A DNA stretch of 64,000 nt, taken from the NCBI GenBank assembly GCA_017500935.1, contig JAFVXW010000046.1, positions 1-64,000 of the forward strand. The letters are read 5' to 3'. Of this stretch, positions 55,563-64,000 are shown piece after piece (the first letter of the stretch is position 1; each line of letters begins with the position of its first letter). Below the pieces are notes generated by a model. It saw nothing but the letters and a program-made list of their open reading frames with translations. It did not search any database and was not told the DNA's origin. This DNA is from Lachnospiraceae bacterium (lineage in GTDB: Bacteria; Bacillota; Clostridia; Lachnospirales; Lachnospiraceae). A program made the translations under genes and the position numbers.

Positions 55563-56369
55563 TTACTGATTTTCATCCTGTAAAAATGTGATATTTTCAC
55601 TTTCATCATCATAATTTTCCATCTGCAGAACGCCGCTTAAGCCTTCCAGATTCGGCAGAATATGGGTAAGACGCATGATCTTTTCCTCAAAATCTGCGCT
55701 TCCCAGACGCACGCGCACATTTCCGAAATACAGGGTCATTTCATTGGCTTCGTTAAAATAAATCTTATCTGCCAGAATGTCATATTTTGACGAAATCTGC
55801 GTGATATTCAGAACATGTTTAAACACGCTGCTGTCCGTGACCGGCAGCGGCTCATACAAAACCACATGGTCAAAACGAATTCCCGTCACTTCCGGCACAC
55901 TTGCCGTACGTGTTCCGGAAGATTCCACCACAATACCGTCCCGGTCAAAGTAAATGAATTTACCCATGTATTCCACATATCCGGCAACTGTTTTCTCATA
56001 TACCATGATTTTAATCGTGTCTGGTGAAACCACTTCCACACTCATCGTCTGAATAAACGGTATATCCCGGATCTGTTTTTCCTTATATTTGAAAGAAAGG
56101 TACAAAGAATTATAGTCCATTTTTTCTTTGAGCACCATTCTTACAATGTCTTCCCTGGTGTAATGAACATTGCCTTCCACCAGCACATTCTTTACATGAT
56201 AGGTATTACGGATATATATAAACGCACCGACAGCAATCCCTATCACAACCAGCAGAATGCCAAAAACAATTCCTGTTTTTTTTGTCCCTGCCTCTGCTTT
56301 TAATACTTTTTTCTTCTGATCAGCAGCTTTTCCGCCTTTGATCAGTCTGTATGACTGTTTTTTTGCCAA
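55563..56369 (-). CDS. ftsQ: Cell division protein FtsQ/DivIB
   Basis: 268 residues: basic cytoplasmic tail, one membrane segment (about 33-55), POTRA-like domain (VKNVLVEGNVHYTREDIV) and beta domain. Part of the FtsQLB/DivIB-DivIC-FtsL complex (family knowledge). I choose the TTG with GGGGGC just upstream; a GTG ten codons earlier has no ribosome site. Acidic C-terminal tail. Confidence 0.85.
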   Translation of the reverse strand: MAKKQSYRLIKGGKAADQKKKVLKAEAGTKKTGIVFGILLVVIGIAVGAFIYIRNTYHVKNVLVEGNVHYTREDIVRMVLKEKMDYNSLYLSFKYKEKQIRDIPFIQTMSVEVVSPDTIKIMVYEKTVAGYVEYMGKFIYFDRDGIVVESSGTRTASVPEVTGIRFDHVVLYEPLPVTDSSVFKHVLNITQISSKYDILADKIYFNEANEMTLYFGNVRVRLGSADFEEKIMRLTHILPNLEGLSGVLQMENYDDESENITFLQDENQ

Positions 56370-56431
56370 ATTCTGCCCCCGGTATGTAAATATTATCACT
56401 GTTTTTTATCAAAGCTGTATTGTTTGCCGGC

Positions 56432-57625
56432 TCATACGTCCTTAAGCTTGATTCCGCGCGCAACACTCATGACAAGCCCCATCTCGATCATCAAAAACAG
56501 CACCGATGTGCCGCCGTAGCTGATAAAGGGCAGGGAAATACCGGTGTTGGGAATAGTGTTGGTTACAACCGCAATATTCAGGATTACCTGAATCGCAATA
56601 TGTCCCATAACACCCACCACCAAAAGCGCACCGAACAGATCCGGTGCATTGTTGGCAATGACCATAAAACGCCAGATCAGCAGCACAAATACCATGATGA
56701 CTGCAAAGGCCCCAAACAGGCCCAGTTCTTCACAGATAATGGAAAAGATCATATCATTCTGCTGCTCGGGCAGATATCCAAGCTTCTGCATACTCTGTCC
56801 CAGCCCTTTTCCAAAAATTCCGCCGGAGCCGATCGCATACAGTGCCTGCAGGGTCTGGAATCCTTTTCCGGACGCATAGGCCTCCGGATCCAGCCATGCC
56901 AGAATACGCTCACCTCTAAAACCCATACCTTCTGTACTGGAAGCACGCGTGATCAAAAATACAGCCAAAGCTGCTACAGCCGCTACAGCCAGTGCCATCA
57001 GCACAAAACGTTTATAGTCCGGGCTTGCCACAAACAGCATCAAAACCGCGATTCCCGCGATAATGATCGCAGAACTTAAATTGTCTGTAAACTGCCATAC
57101 CGCAAAACTCATAAGGCCGGCAGCCCCCAGAATCACCAGAAAGCCTTTATTTGTCTTAACTTTCCGTCCCATTTTGCAGATCAGCTGTGCCAGAAACAAA
57201 ATCATGGCAAGCTTTGCAATCTCTGCCGGCTGCACGGAAATACCCAGATTCAGCCATCTTCTTGCGCCGTTTGCCTCTACTCCCAAAGGAGATAAAACCA
57301 GTGCAACCAGTATAAAAGCAACAATATATCCAATCACCGCAAAACGTTTCCAGAAATGGTACGGAATCCAGGAAACCACAAACATGGCTCCGATCCCCAA
57401 AACGGCTGCCTGCCCCTGATGTTCCAGGAAATACCGTTCATTATCCATCGTCACCGCCGCATCATATGCGCTGGCCGAATAGATCATGACAAGGCCAAAC
57501 ATCAGCAAAAACAGTACAATAAACAGCAGACTGTAATCAAAATAAGAATCTTTGCGGTAATCGCGCAGTCTGGCAGCAATCCCTGTCCCGGAACGCCTTA
57601 CCGCAGTTTTTCTTCCTTCTGCCAC
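56432..57625 (-). CDS. ftsW: SEDS peptidoglycan polymerase FtsW/SpoVE
   Basis: 397 residues, ten predicted membrane segments, SEDS motifs GVEANGARRWLNLGI and ISLPFISYGGTS. Polymerises glycan strands at the septum with a class B PBP (family knowledge). FtsW and SpoVE cannot be told apart here; no other SEDS gene is in the window. GTG start with GAGGAG; 4 bases after murD. Confidence 0.93.
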   Translation of the reverse strand: MAEGRKTAVRRSGTGIAARLRDYRKDSYFDYSLLFIVLFLLMFGLVMIYSASAYDAAVTMDNERYFLEHQGQAAVLGIGAMFVVSWIPYHFWKRFAVIGYIVAFILVALVLSPLGVEANGARRWLNLGISVQPAEIAKLAMILFLAQLICKMGRKVKTNKGFLVILGAAGLMSFAVWQFTDNLSSAIIIAGIAVLMLFVASPDYKRFVLMALAVAAVAALAVFLITRASSTEGMGFRGERILAWLDPEAYASGKGFQTLQALYAIGSGGIFGKGLGQSMQKLGYLPEQQNDMIFSIICEELGLFGAFAVIMVFVLLIWRFMVIANNAPDLFGALLVVGVMGHIAIQVILNIAVVTNTIPNTGISLPFISYGGTSVLFLMIEMGLVMSVARGIKLKDV

Positions 57626-57629
57626 ACCA

Positions 57630-58991
57630 TCACTCCTCTAATCCGTTTACATATTCCTTAAACATCTGTCCGCGTACTTCATAATTGGGAAACATTCCCC
57701 AGCTTGCACAGGCAGGGGACAATAAAACCGCATCGCCGGGCACTGCGTTTGTCACACAGATGTCCAGTGCTTCCTCAAAGGTATCTGCCATCACGATATT
57801 CTCCAGACCATGTGCTCTTGCACAGGCAGCGATCGCCTCCCTTGTCTGGCCAATCAGTACAAAAAGCTTAACCTTTCCGTCAAAAGATTCGATCCATTCA
57901 TCATATGTATTCTGCTTGTCATAGCCGCCGCCGATCAAAATGGTCGGTCTGCTCATCGCACGGATGGCTTTGATGGCCGCATCCGGATTGGTTCCCTTGG
58001 AATCATTATAATAAATTACGCCCTTTTTTTCTGCCACATATTCAATTCTGTGTTCCACTGCACGAAAATGCTTTACTGTCTCAAGGATCACATCCATCGG
58101 CACCCCAAAGGCGGCACTGACTGCGATGGCGGCCATTACATTTTCATAGTTGTGAACGCCGATCAGATGCATGTGATGCACATTTAAAAGAGCAGTTTCT
58201 TTCTTGTCAAAACGGCTGCAGATCATATCACCGTCCAGATAATATCCGGTTTCCAGTTTTTTCCGGGAAGAAAACAAAATGACGGATGCCTTACATTTTG
58301 CCGCAATTTCTTCGGTATAAGGATCTTCTGCATTCAAAATACAGAAATCCTCTGCTGTCTGATTTTTGGATACGGACGCCTTGACTGCCGCATAATTTTC
58401 CATGGTATGATGGCGGTCCAGATGATCCGGGGTAATATTTAAAACAGCTGAAACGGCAGGGTGAAACTCTCTTACGGTTTCTAACTGAAAACTGCTGATC
58501 TCTGCCACGGTCACGGAATCAGATTTCATGGAAAGAGCAGCATCTGTATAGGGATTTCCGATATTGCCCACCACAAAAACAGACCCAAAATAGTTTTTCA
58601 TGATCTCACCAACCAAAGTAGTGGTGGTGGTCTTTCCGTTGGTGCCGGTAATTGCGATCACACGGCCGCTGCCAAACTGATATGCCAGCTCGATCTCACC
58701 CCATACAGGCAGTCCGGCGTCAAAAAACTGCTTCATAAAAGGGGTATCTGTCTGAACTCCGGGACTTACCACAACCAAAGAAAGCTGCTTTTTAAGCTCC
58801 TCTCCGACTTCACCCAACACGATTTCCGCACACACACCGGGTGCCAGCTTTTCCTTTATTTTCTGCACATCCAGATCTGTTTTTGCGTCAAACAAAACAG
58901 GACATGCACCTGCCTGATGCAAAAGACCGGCTGCACCGATGCCGCTTTTGCCGCAGCCAATGATCAATACTTTTTTATCTTTAAGATTCAT
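57630..58991 (-). CDS. murD: UDP-N-acetylmuramoylalanine--D-glutamate ligase
   Basis: 453 residues: N-terminal Rossmann domain (VLIIGCGKSGIGAAGL), ATP-binding GTNGKTTTTTL, and the DHLDRHHTMENY region. Adds D-Glu to UDP-MurNAc-Ala (family knowledge). ATG with GGGAGG; an 8-bp hairpin (59002-59022) lies just before the ribosome site. mraY, which commonly precedes it, is absent. Confidence 0.96.
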   Translation of the reverse strand: MNLKDKKVLIIGCGKSGIGAAGLLHQAGACPVLFDAKTDLDVQKIKEKLAPGVCAEIVLGEVGEELKKQLSLVVVSPGVQTDTPFMKQFFDAGLPVWGEIELAYQFGSGRVIAITGTNGKTTTTTLVGEIMKNYFGSVFVVGNIGNPYTDAALSMKSDSVTVAEISSFQLETVREFHPAVSAVLNITPDHLDRHHTMENYAAVKASVSKNQTAEDFCILNAEDPYTEEIAAKCKASVILFSSRKKLETGYYLDGDMICSRFDKKETALLNVHHMHLIGVHNYENVMAAIAVSAAFGVPMDVILETVKHFRAVEHRIEYVAEKKGVIYYNDSKGTNPDAAIKAIRAMSRPTILIGGGYDKQNTYDEWIESFDGKVKLFVLIGQTREAIAACARAHGLENIVMADTFEEALDICVTNAVPGDAVLLSPACASWGMFPNYEVRGQMFKEYVNGLEE

Positions 58992-59050
58992 ATTATGCCT
59001 CCCAAAATTCCCTGCGGAATTTTCCGACTGTCTTATGATTTACAATCGCA

Positions 59051-60784
59051 TTATTCTTTAGTATACTCCATCTTCTCCAAATAGGGAAGAATATTTTCAA
59101 AAAGCTGTCGGACAACCGGTGCCGCGATCTGTCCGCCGTAATAAAGTCCCTGCGGATGCCTGATAATGCAAAGCGCCAGAACTTTCGGGTCTTCTGCCGG
59201 TGAAAAACCCACAAAAGACGCTATATAACGTCCGGTTCCGCGCGGCAGCGTTTCACTGGTTGCTGTTTTTCCGCCGACAGAAAAACCTTCTACTTTCCCG
59301 TTTTTTCCGCCGCCGTTTTCCACCACTTCAAACAGGATCGCCCGCAGTCTTTTGCTGCAGTCTTCAGAGAGAATCCTCTTGTTTTCCTGTTGTGTAAAAA
59401 GAGTCTGTATATTTCCCTGTGCATCCACGGTTCTGACACCAATATGGGGTGTCACCAGATATCCGCCATTGATCAGTGACGCTACGCTTGTAAGCAGACG
59501 GATCGGGGTAATCTGAAAGGACTGCCCAAAGGAAACCGTTGCCAGCTCCACATTCCCCATATTTTCCATTTTATGCATGATCGTGGAGGCCTCGCCCGGC
59601 AGGTCGATGCCGGTTTTGTTTTTTAATGCAAACTTTTCAAAATAGTGATAGTACCGTTCTATGCCAAGACGCAGCCCCACTGTCACAAAAACCGGGTTGC
59701 AGGAGTTCATGGTTCCCTGTACAAAACTCTGACTTCCATGTCCCTGTACTTTGGCACAGCGGATTTTTCTGTCATCCACCACCACAAAGCCCGGACAGGA
59801 AAAACTGTCCTGCTCTGTCACCACACCTTCCTCCAAAGCCGCAGCTGCCGTAATGATCTTAAAAGCAGAACCCGGTTCGTAAGTATCATTGATACACGCA
59901 TTTCTCCACATCTGATTCTGCAGATCCTGTGCATTCTCCCCTGTCAGCTGCTCCTGCAGGCTTTCGCTTAAGGTAAACGGCGCATTTAAGTCATATTCCG
60001 GCACATCCACCATCGCAAGTATCTCACCGTTGTCCGGCTTCATGACCAGAATGGATACACTTTGTGCTTCCTTGGCTGCCATCACCTGTTCCGCCAGCTG
60101 TGTGGCATACATCTGAATGTTGATATCAAGACTTACATACAGATCACTGCCGCTTACTGCTTCAATCCTTTCTTCTCCCTGAGAAGAAATCTCTACGCCC
60201 CGCGCATCTGTGGTTTCCAGAATTGTCCCGGGTGTTCCCTGCAGGCAGGATTCATAATAGCTTTCCAGCGCCAGAATCCCCTGATTGTCCGCTCCGGTAA
60301 ATCCAAGCACCTTGGATGCCAGCTTGCCAAAGGGATAACTGCGCTTATAATCTTCATCCACTTTGACGCCATCCAGTTTATATGCACGGATGGCATCGCC
60401 GGTTTCCTTCTCCACATTGCTTTTTATCTTCTCTATAGAAGAAACCTTTTCCACACGTTTGCGTACCGTTTCTTCCGAAATCCCCAGTTCCCGGCATAAA
60501 ACTGCTATCACCTTTTCCGGCTCCCTGATCTGGTTGTGGATCACACTTACGGTACATACTTTTTTATTGTCAGCCAGAACAGTACCTGTAGAATCGATGA
60601 TCCTGCCTCTTTTGGCCTTGATCCTGCGCTCGCGCTGATGAAGCTCTTCTGCCATTTCAGTGTAATGTTCTGCACAAAAAAGCATCAGATATGCCATCCT
60701 TGTCATAAGTCCGATGAGCAAAAGGACACAGATAAAAAATGTGACTACGATCTTTTTCCGATGATATGTTTTATTCTTTTCCAA
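59051..60784 (-). CDS. Class B penicillin-binding protein (SpoVD/FtsI type)
   Basis: 577 residues: one N-terminal membrane segment (about 11-32), a PBP dimer domain (50-210) and a transpeptidase domain with Ser306 (SAFK), Ser361 (SCN) and KTA at 506-508, where the usual third motif is KTG. No PASTA domain. Likely the sporulation (SpoVD-like) or second septal PBP. TTG start; the GAGG site is in the 3' arm of the hairpin at 60790-60839, so expression is probably separately controlled. Confidence 0.88.
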   Translation of the reverse strand: MEKNKTYHRKKIVVTFFICVLLLIGLMTRMAYLMLFCAEHYTEMAEELHQRERRIKAKRGRIIDSTGTVLADNKKVCTVSVIHNQIREPEKVIAVLCRELGISEETVRKRVEKVSSIEKIKSNVEKETGDAIRAYKLDGVKVDEDYKRSYPFGKLASKVLGFTGADNQGILALESYYESCLQGTPGTILETTDARGVEISSQGEERIEAVSGSDLYVSLDINIQMYATQLAEQVMAAKEAQSVSILVMKPDNGEILAMVDVPEYDLNAPFTLSESLQEQLTGENAQDLQNQMWRNACINDTYEPGSAFKIITAAAALEEGVVTEQDSFSCPGFVVVDDRKIRCAKVQGHGSQSFVQGTMNSCNPVFVTVGLRLGIERYYHYFEKFALKNKTGIDLPGEASTIMHKMENMGNVELATVSFGQSFQITPIRLLTSVASLINGGYLVTPHIGVRTVDAQGNIQTLFTQQENKRILSEDCSKRLRAILFEVVENGGGKNGKVEGFSVGGKTATSETLPRGTGRYIASFVGFSPAEDPKVLALCIIRHPQGLYYGGQIAAPVVRQLFENILPYLEKMEYTKE

Positions 60785-60839
60785 GAAAAAACCTCATAAA
60801 CCGGTCATTATTATAATCTATTTGCCTGTTTATGAGGTT
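60785..60839 (-). terminator. Terminator hairpin enclosing the SpoVD-like PBP ribosome site
   Basis: Minus-strand AACCTCATAAAC (60828-60839) pairs perfectly with GTTTATGAGGTT (60790-60801), followed by a U-run that ends at the TTG start. The loop of about 26 bases contains TATAAT (60810-60815), so a start in the loop would yield an mRNA lacking the 5' arm and a free GAGG site (inference). Confidence 0.75.
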
Positions 60840-60848
60840 ATGTCTTTT

Positions 60849-63140
60849 TTAGTTGGGAGCTTCCTGTCCGCTTTCTGTTGTCTGTCCGCCAAGAAGTCCT
60901 GATACCGGTGTGGAGAATTCTCCGTTTTCCAGATCATAGGGCTGTCCGGTTGCCGGATCTATCGGCACACCGCCGCTTTCCTGTGTGTCTTCAGGCTCTT
61001 TTTCCTGCTCAGTCTGCTGTGTTTCTTCCCCTTCCTGTGTGCCTTCTGTTTCTGCAGTTCCCTCTCCCTGCTCCTGACCTTCTTCCAGCTCCTGTTCGGG
61101 CGCAGTTGCTGCCAGCTGTTCACGGATCTGTACCTGCATTTCTTCCAGATATGCCCTGTCATCTTCTGAAAGCTCTTCTGTCATAAAGATATTCAGATAA
61201 GGAAGTACTTCTGAAAATACATTTTTTGCGATCAGACAGGCTTTTCTGGTTTCCAGATCCTGCTGTACTGCATTGGGACGGTCCAAAACCACATAAACCG
61301 CAATCTGCGGATCGTCTGCAGGGGCATATCCCATAAAGGATACAACATATTCGTCCTTCTGACGTGTACCGCTGGCAGAAACAGTTTCTGCCGTTCCGGT
61401 CTTGCCGCCAATACGGTATCCAGGCGGAATCGCTCTTTTACCGGTGCCGTGTTCCCCGTAAACCACCTGTTCACAGTATTCGCGAACCTTTGCAGATGTC
61501 TCGGCAGAGACTACCTGTTTTAACAGACGGGGCTCGATATTTTCCACAACCGAACCGTCTGATGCCGTGATCTTGTTTACCACATGGGGTTCATAATAAT
61601 AGCCGCCGTTGATAAGCGCGCTGAAACCGGTGATCATCTGGATCATGGTTACGTTAAAGCCCTGGCCGAAACTGGAAGTTGCAAGTTCAGTGGGTCCAAG
61701 TGTATTTTCATTAAATACTAAAGATGCTGTTCTTGACTCACCCGCAAGGTCAATATTGGTACGAAGTCCGAAATTGAAATCCTGGGAATATTTCAAAAAG
61801 GTAGTGCCGCCGATCACCTGTGCCATACGCACCAGAGCCACATTACAGGAACATTCCACAGACTGTCCGATGGTCAGCCATCCTTCCGCGCCGCTTCTGT
61901 AGTTATGACAGCGGATCGGCCAGCCGCCCACTTCGATCACACCGGTACACTCAAAGAACTCATTGCCTGTAAGCTTTCCAGATTCCAACCCCATCGCCGC
62001 GATAAAAGGCTTCATAACAGAACCCGGTTCGTAGGTGCTGGTCACACAGTAATTTTTCCACAGATTATTTAAATTCTGCAAAACCGTGTCACTATCCATG
62101 GCATCCAGCGCCTCCTGGGTAACAATGGTATCCTCCACTTCCTTCCCTTGCGCATCGATCATGGGTCTTCCCAACAGCGGCTGTGTATTTCTGGTATCAT
62201 TGAGATCAAAATTGGGATATTCTGCCATTGCAAGCAGCTCGCCGTTATTGACATCCATAACGATGCAGGCTGCATATTCCGCACCGTTTCCCGGGCGGGC
62301 AACATCCTTGTTTTCTTCATTGAACTGTTTTAAATTCTTTTCTACAATGTTCTGGATCGTGGCATCGATGGTGGTATACAGACTGTAGCCGTCCACTGCA
62401 GGCTTGGTGGTCCGTTCCACATTGCTGTCATCATTTAAATATCCGTATTCCCTGCCGTTTACTCCGCTTAAAACATCATCATAATACTCTTCCAGTCCAT
62501 AAGTACCGTTCAGACCGTCAATTGTGGTAAAACCGATCACATCGCTGGCTAAAGAACCGTTGGGATAGACTCTTTTATAGCTTTCTTCAAACCAGACACC
62601 TTTAATGTTTTTCCCAAGCTCTTCATCTGCCGCAAGCGCTTCAAAAGCACTGATCTGGTCATAGGGAAGGCGTTTTGCCAGTACATGATACTGGCTGGTG
62701 GGATGTTCCTGCGCATAGCGGCGTACTTCTGCTGTATTAACGCCAAAACATTCTCCAAGTGCTTTGATCGTCGGTTCGATATAGTCCTTTTTGCTGTTTA
62801 ACTGTTTGCAGTCCAGCACCACATCGTAAACTTTCTCACTGACTGCCAGCTTGGTTCCTCTTGCATCCAGAATTTCGCCGCGCTTATAGGGAATTGTCAT
62901 GCTGGAATACTGCTGCTGCGAAAGAACCTGTTTTTTATACTGTTCTCCGTTATCTTTGGTAATTCCGATCAATCGGACGCTTAATCCGGCAAAAGCCAGC
63001 AATACTATCATAAACAGTACTGCCAGCTTCTTCTGCATTTTCGTTGTAAATCTGTTACGGCTCATATCCCGCTGACGGATACTCTCACCTTCTGACCGTC
63101 TAACGGTTTTGTCCCTGTTGTCATTTCTGCCCAAAACCAC
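60849..63140 (-). CDS. Class B penicillin-binding protein (PBP2/FtsI type)
   Basis: 763 residues: basic tail, membrane segment (about 36-58), dimer domain, transpeptidase domain with Ser374 (SVMK), Ser431 (SCN) and KTG at 580-582, then a Glu/Gln/Thr-rich C-terminal tail (about 670-740). Cross-links septal peptidoglycan with FtsW (family knowledge). The start is uncertain: a GTG at 63140 has only a weak site; the ATG at 63065 is an alternative. 7 bases after ftsL. Confidence 0.9.
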   Translation of the reverse strand: MVLGRNDNRDKTVRRSEGESIRQRDMSRNRFTTKMQKKLAVLFMIVLLAFAGLSVRLIGITKDNGEQYKKQVLSQQQYSSMTIPYKRGEILDARGTKLAVSEKVYDVVLDCKQLNSKKDYIEPTIKALGECFGVNTAEVRRYAQEHPTSQYHVLAKRLPYDQISAFEALAADEELGKNIKGVWFEESYKRVYPNGSLASDVIGFTTIDGLNGTYGLEEYYDDVLSGVNGREYGYLNDDSNVERTTKPAVDGYSLYTTIDATIQNIVEKNLKQFNEENKDVARPGNGAEYAACIVMDVNNGELLAMAEYPNFDLNDTRNTQPLLGRPMIDAQGKEVEDTIVTQEALDAMDSDTVLQNLNNLWKNYCVTSTYEPGSVMKPFIAAMGLESGKLTGNEFFECTGVIEVGGWPIRCHNYRSGAEGWLTIGQSVECSCNVALVRMAQVIGGTTFLKYSQDFNFGLRTNIDLAGESRTASLVFNENTLGPTELATSSFGQGFNVTMIQMITGFSALINGGYYYEPHVVNKITASDGSVVENIEPRLLKQVVSAETSAKVREYCEQVVYGEHGTGKRAIPPGYRIGGKTGTAETVSASGTRQKDEYVVSFMGYAPADDPQIAVYVVLDRPNAVQQDLETRKACLIAKNVFSEVLPYLNIFMTEELSEDDRAYLEEMQVQIREQLAATAPEQELEEGQEQGEGTAETEGTQEGEETQQTEQEKEPEDTQESGGVPIDPATGQPYDLENGEFSTPVSGLLGGQTTESGQEAPN

Positions 63141-63147
63141 ACCTGCT

Positions 63148-63663
63148 TTACTGATGAATCTCTGTATATTGTCTTACATAGTCACTGCCGTCATGAGGAA
63201 TTTCAACGATCTGTCCTTCGGCAGCATAATTCATTCCCAGTTCAGTGATCGCGATTCTGCGGATCTGCTCTAAATCAACAGAACTTTCAATTCTGCTTAA
63301 ATGTTCGTCGTTGCTCATCTTAAGGCTGTTTAACTGACTTTCCAGCCTGGAGATCTGTTTGACACTGGAAGTGATGGAAGATTCCATTCTGATGTAGCCG
63401 ATCAGAACGACCGCTGTCAGAACAAGCGCTGCAGACAAAAATGCCACATAGGCAAAATTCATGTAATGTGCCTTCTGACGGTTTTTGTAAGCGGCATGGC
63501 TTAACTGCTTTTTAGGCTGTTCCAGCTCTCTTCTGATATCTGCCTGACGGCTGACTTCACGGTAACGCTCTCCGATCTCTAACTGTCTGACGGCACTTCC
63601 GTTTACATATGCACTTCTTGTTGTATGATGATTACTTCTTGCAGTCGTTTTATTGGACGCCAT
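63148..63663 (-). CDS. ftsL: FtsL/DivIC-like cell division protein
   Basis: 171 residues: long basic cytoplasmic region, one membrane segment (about 70-92), then a coiled coil (ESSITSSVKQISRLESQLNSL). Position after rsmH and before the PBP is that of ftsL in the dcw cluster. ATG with GAGGAAG. Confidence 0.85.
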   Translation of the reverse strand: MASNKTTARSNHHTTRSAYVNGSAVRQLEIGERYREVSRQADIRRELEQPKKQLSHAAYKNRQKAHYMNFAYVAFLSAALVLTAVVLIGYIRMESSITSSVKQISRLESQLNSLKMSNDEHLSRIESSVDLEQIRRIAITELGMNYAAEGQIVEIPHDGSDYVRQYTEIHQ

Positions 63664-63711
63664 GTATTACTTCCTCTTTTCTCCCGTAAACTGACGTCTC
63701 ATTTCAGACTG

Positions 63712-64000
63712 TCAGTCTGCGGCTTTTTCAAATATGCGCAGCTTCGCGCTCTTGGATCTGGAATTGTATTCCAGCTCTTCCTTTGTGGGAAGGATCGGTT
63801 TTCTGGAGATCACTTTTCCTTTGCTCTTTTGTCCGCATACACAAACCGGAAATTCCACCGGACAGGTGCAGGGATTTTCATTTTTGCGGAATGCTGATTT
63901 TACCATTCTGTCTTCCAGAGAATGGAAGGTAATGATACAAAGTCTGCCGCCCGGCGCTAAAAGGTCAATAAAAGTATCCAGTGCATTTTTTAAAACATCC
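63712..64000 (-). CDS. rsmH: 16S rRNA m4C1402 methyltransferase RsmH, 3' part
   Basis: The C-terminal part only; the 5' end lies beyond the right edge. It reads [20 protein letters not shown] then HSLEDR and ends [20 protein letters not shown], matching RsmH (MraW). Methylates N4 of C1402 (family knowledge). The last complete codon in the window is at 63997-63999. Confidence 0.95.
   Translation of the reverse strand, partial: DVLKNALDTFIDLLAPGGRLCIITFHSLEDRMVKSAFRKNENPCTCPVEFPVCVCGQKSKGKVISRKPILPTKEELEYNSRSKSAKLRIFEKAAD

Overview
The window looks like a chromosomal segment of a spore-forming, anaerobic Firmicute, most likely a Lachnospiraceae-type Clostridium relative. The evidence is the presence of sigG, sigE and spoIIGA, a Spo0A-type spoIIG promoter, a fused SecDF, HemZ, DAP dehydrogenase, a DUF5685/J-domain cluster, a SCIFF-type locus beside SecDF/RecJ, a CIRCE-controlled groESL and strong AGGAGG ribosome sites. 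The taxon is inferred from gene content; no 16S beyond its first bases is present. Every supported gene is on the minus strand except sigG.

Layout, left to right. 1-0.5 kb: the 5' end of a 16S rRNA gene leaving the window, with two promoters. 0.5-4.6 kb: response regulator, Asp/Glu racemase, histidine kinase and a UroD-family protein in one operon. 4.8-7.2 kb: J-domain protein, DUF5685 protein, zinc-ribbon membrane protein and a BFD-like [2Fe-2S] protein. 7.3-7.8 kb: tmRNA with a consensus promoter and a strong terminator. 7.9-16 kb: sugar ABC transporter (binding protein and two permeases), an AraC-type response regulator coupled to a secreted SGNH hydrolase, and a large membrane protein. 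16-21.6 kb: recJ, secDF, a SCIFF-like precursor with a shortened maturase, and a YrzE/TIGR04086 membrane protein. 21.6-26.3 kb: Sfp-type transferase, GH25 lysozyme with SH3 domains, ddh and a PGRP-type amidase. 26.4-34.6 kb: apt-relA-MBL hydrolase-hemZ-hisS-aspS from one good promoter. 34.7-38.3 kb: YdcF-like protein, asparaginase, Rpn-family nuclease and a 139-bp tandem repeat. 38.2-42.5 kb: groESL, MATE exporter, efp. 42.5-50.5 kb: aroK-aroQ fusion (frameshifted here), aroE, yqeG and an oligopeptide ABC operon. 50.7-54.2 kb: nrdR, ylmC/ymxH, sigG (inverted), sigE, spoIIGA. 54.2-64 kb: a trimmed dcw cluster with ftsZ, ftsQ, ftsW, murD, two class B PBPs, ftsL and the 3' part of rsmH.

Most unusual points. 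(1) A SCIFF (six-cysteines-in-45) locus in its normal place, where the maturase keeps only its N-terminal leader-binding part and C-terminal Cys-rich tail and has lost the radical-SAM core; the 45-residue precursor keeps the leader start but only two Cys. (2) A shikimate kinase-dehydroquinase fusion joined by a roughly 215-residue linker, basic then acidic, with an A7 tract that puts the P-loop out of frame. (3) Two cell-wall genes (PBP and amidase) whose ribosome-binding sites lie inside the 3' arm of a terminator hairpin that ends at the start codon. (4) sigG turned around within an otherwise normal spoIIG region. (5) Three phased 20-bp repeats at the sugar transporter promoter beside an AraC-type regulator gene.
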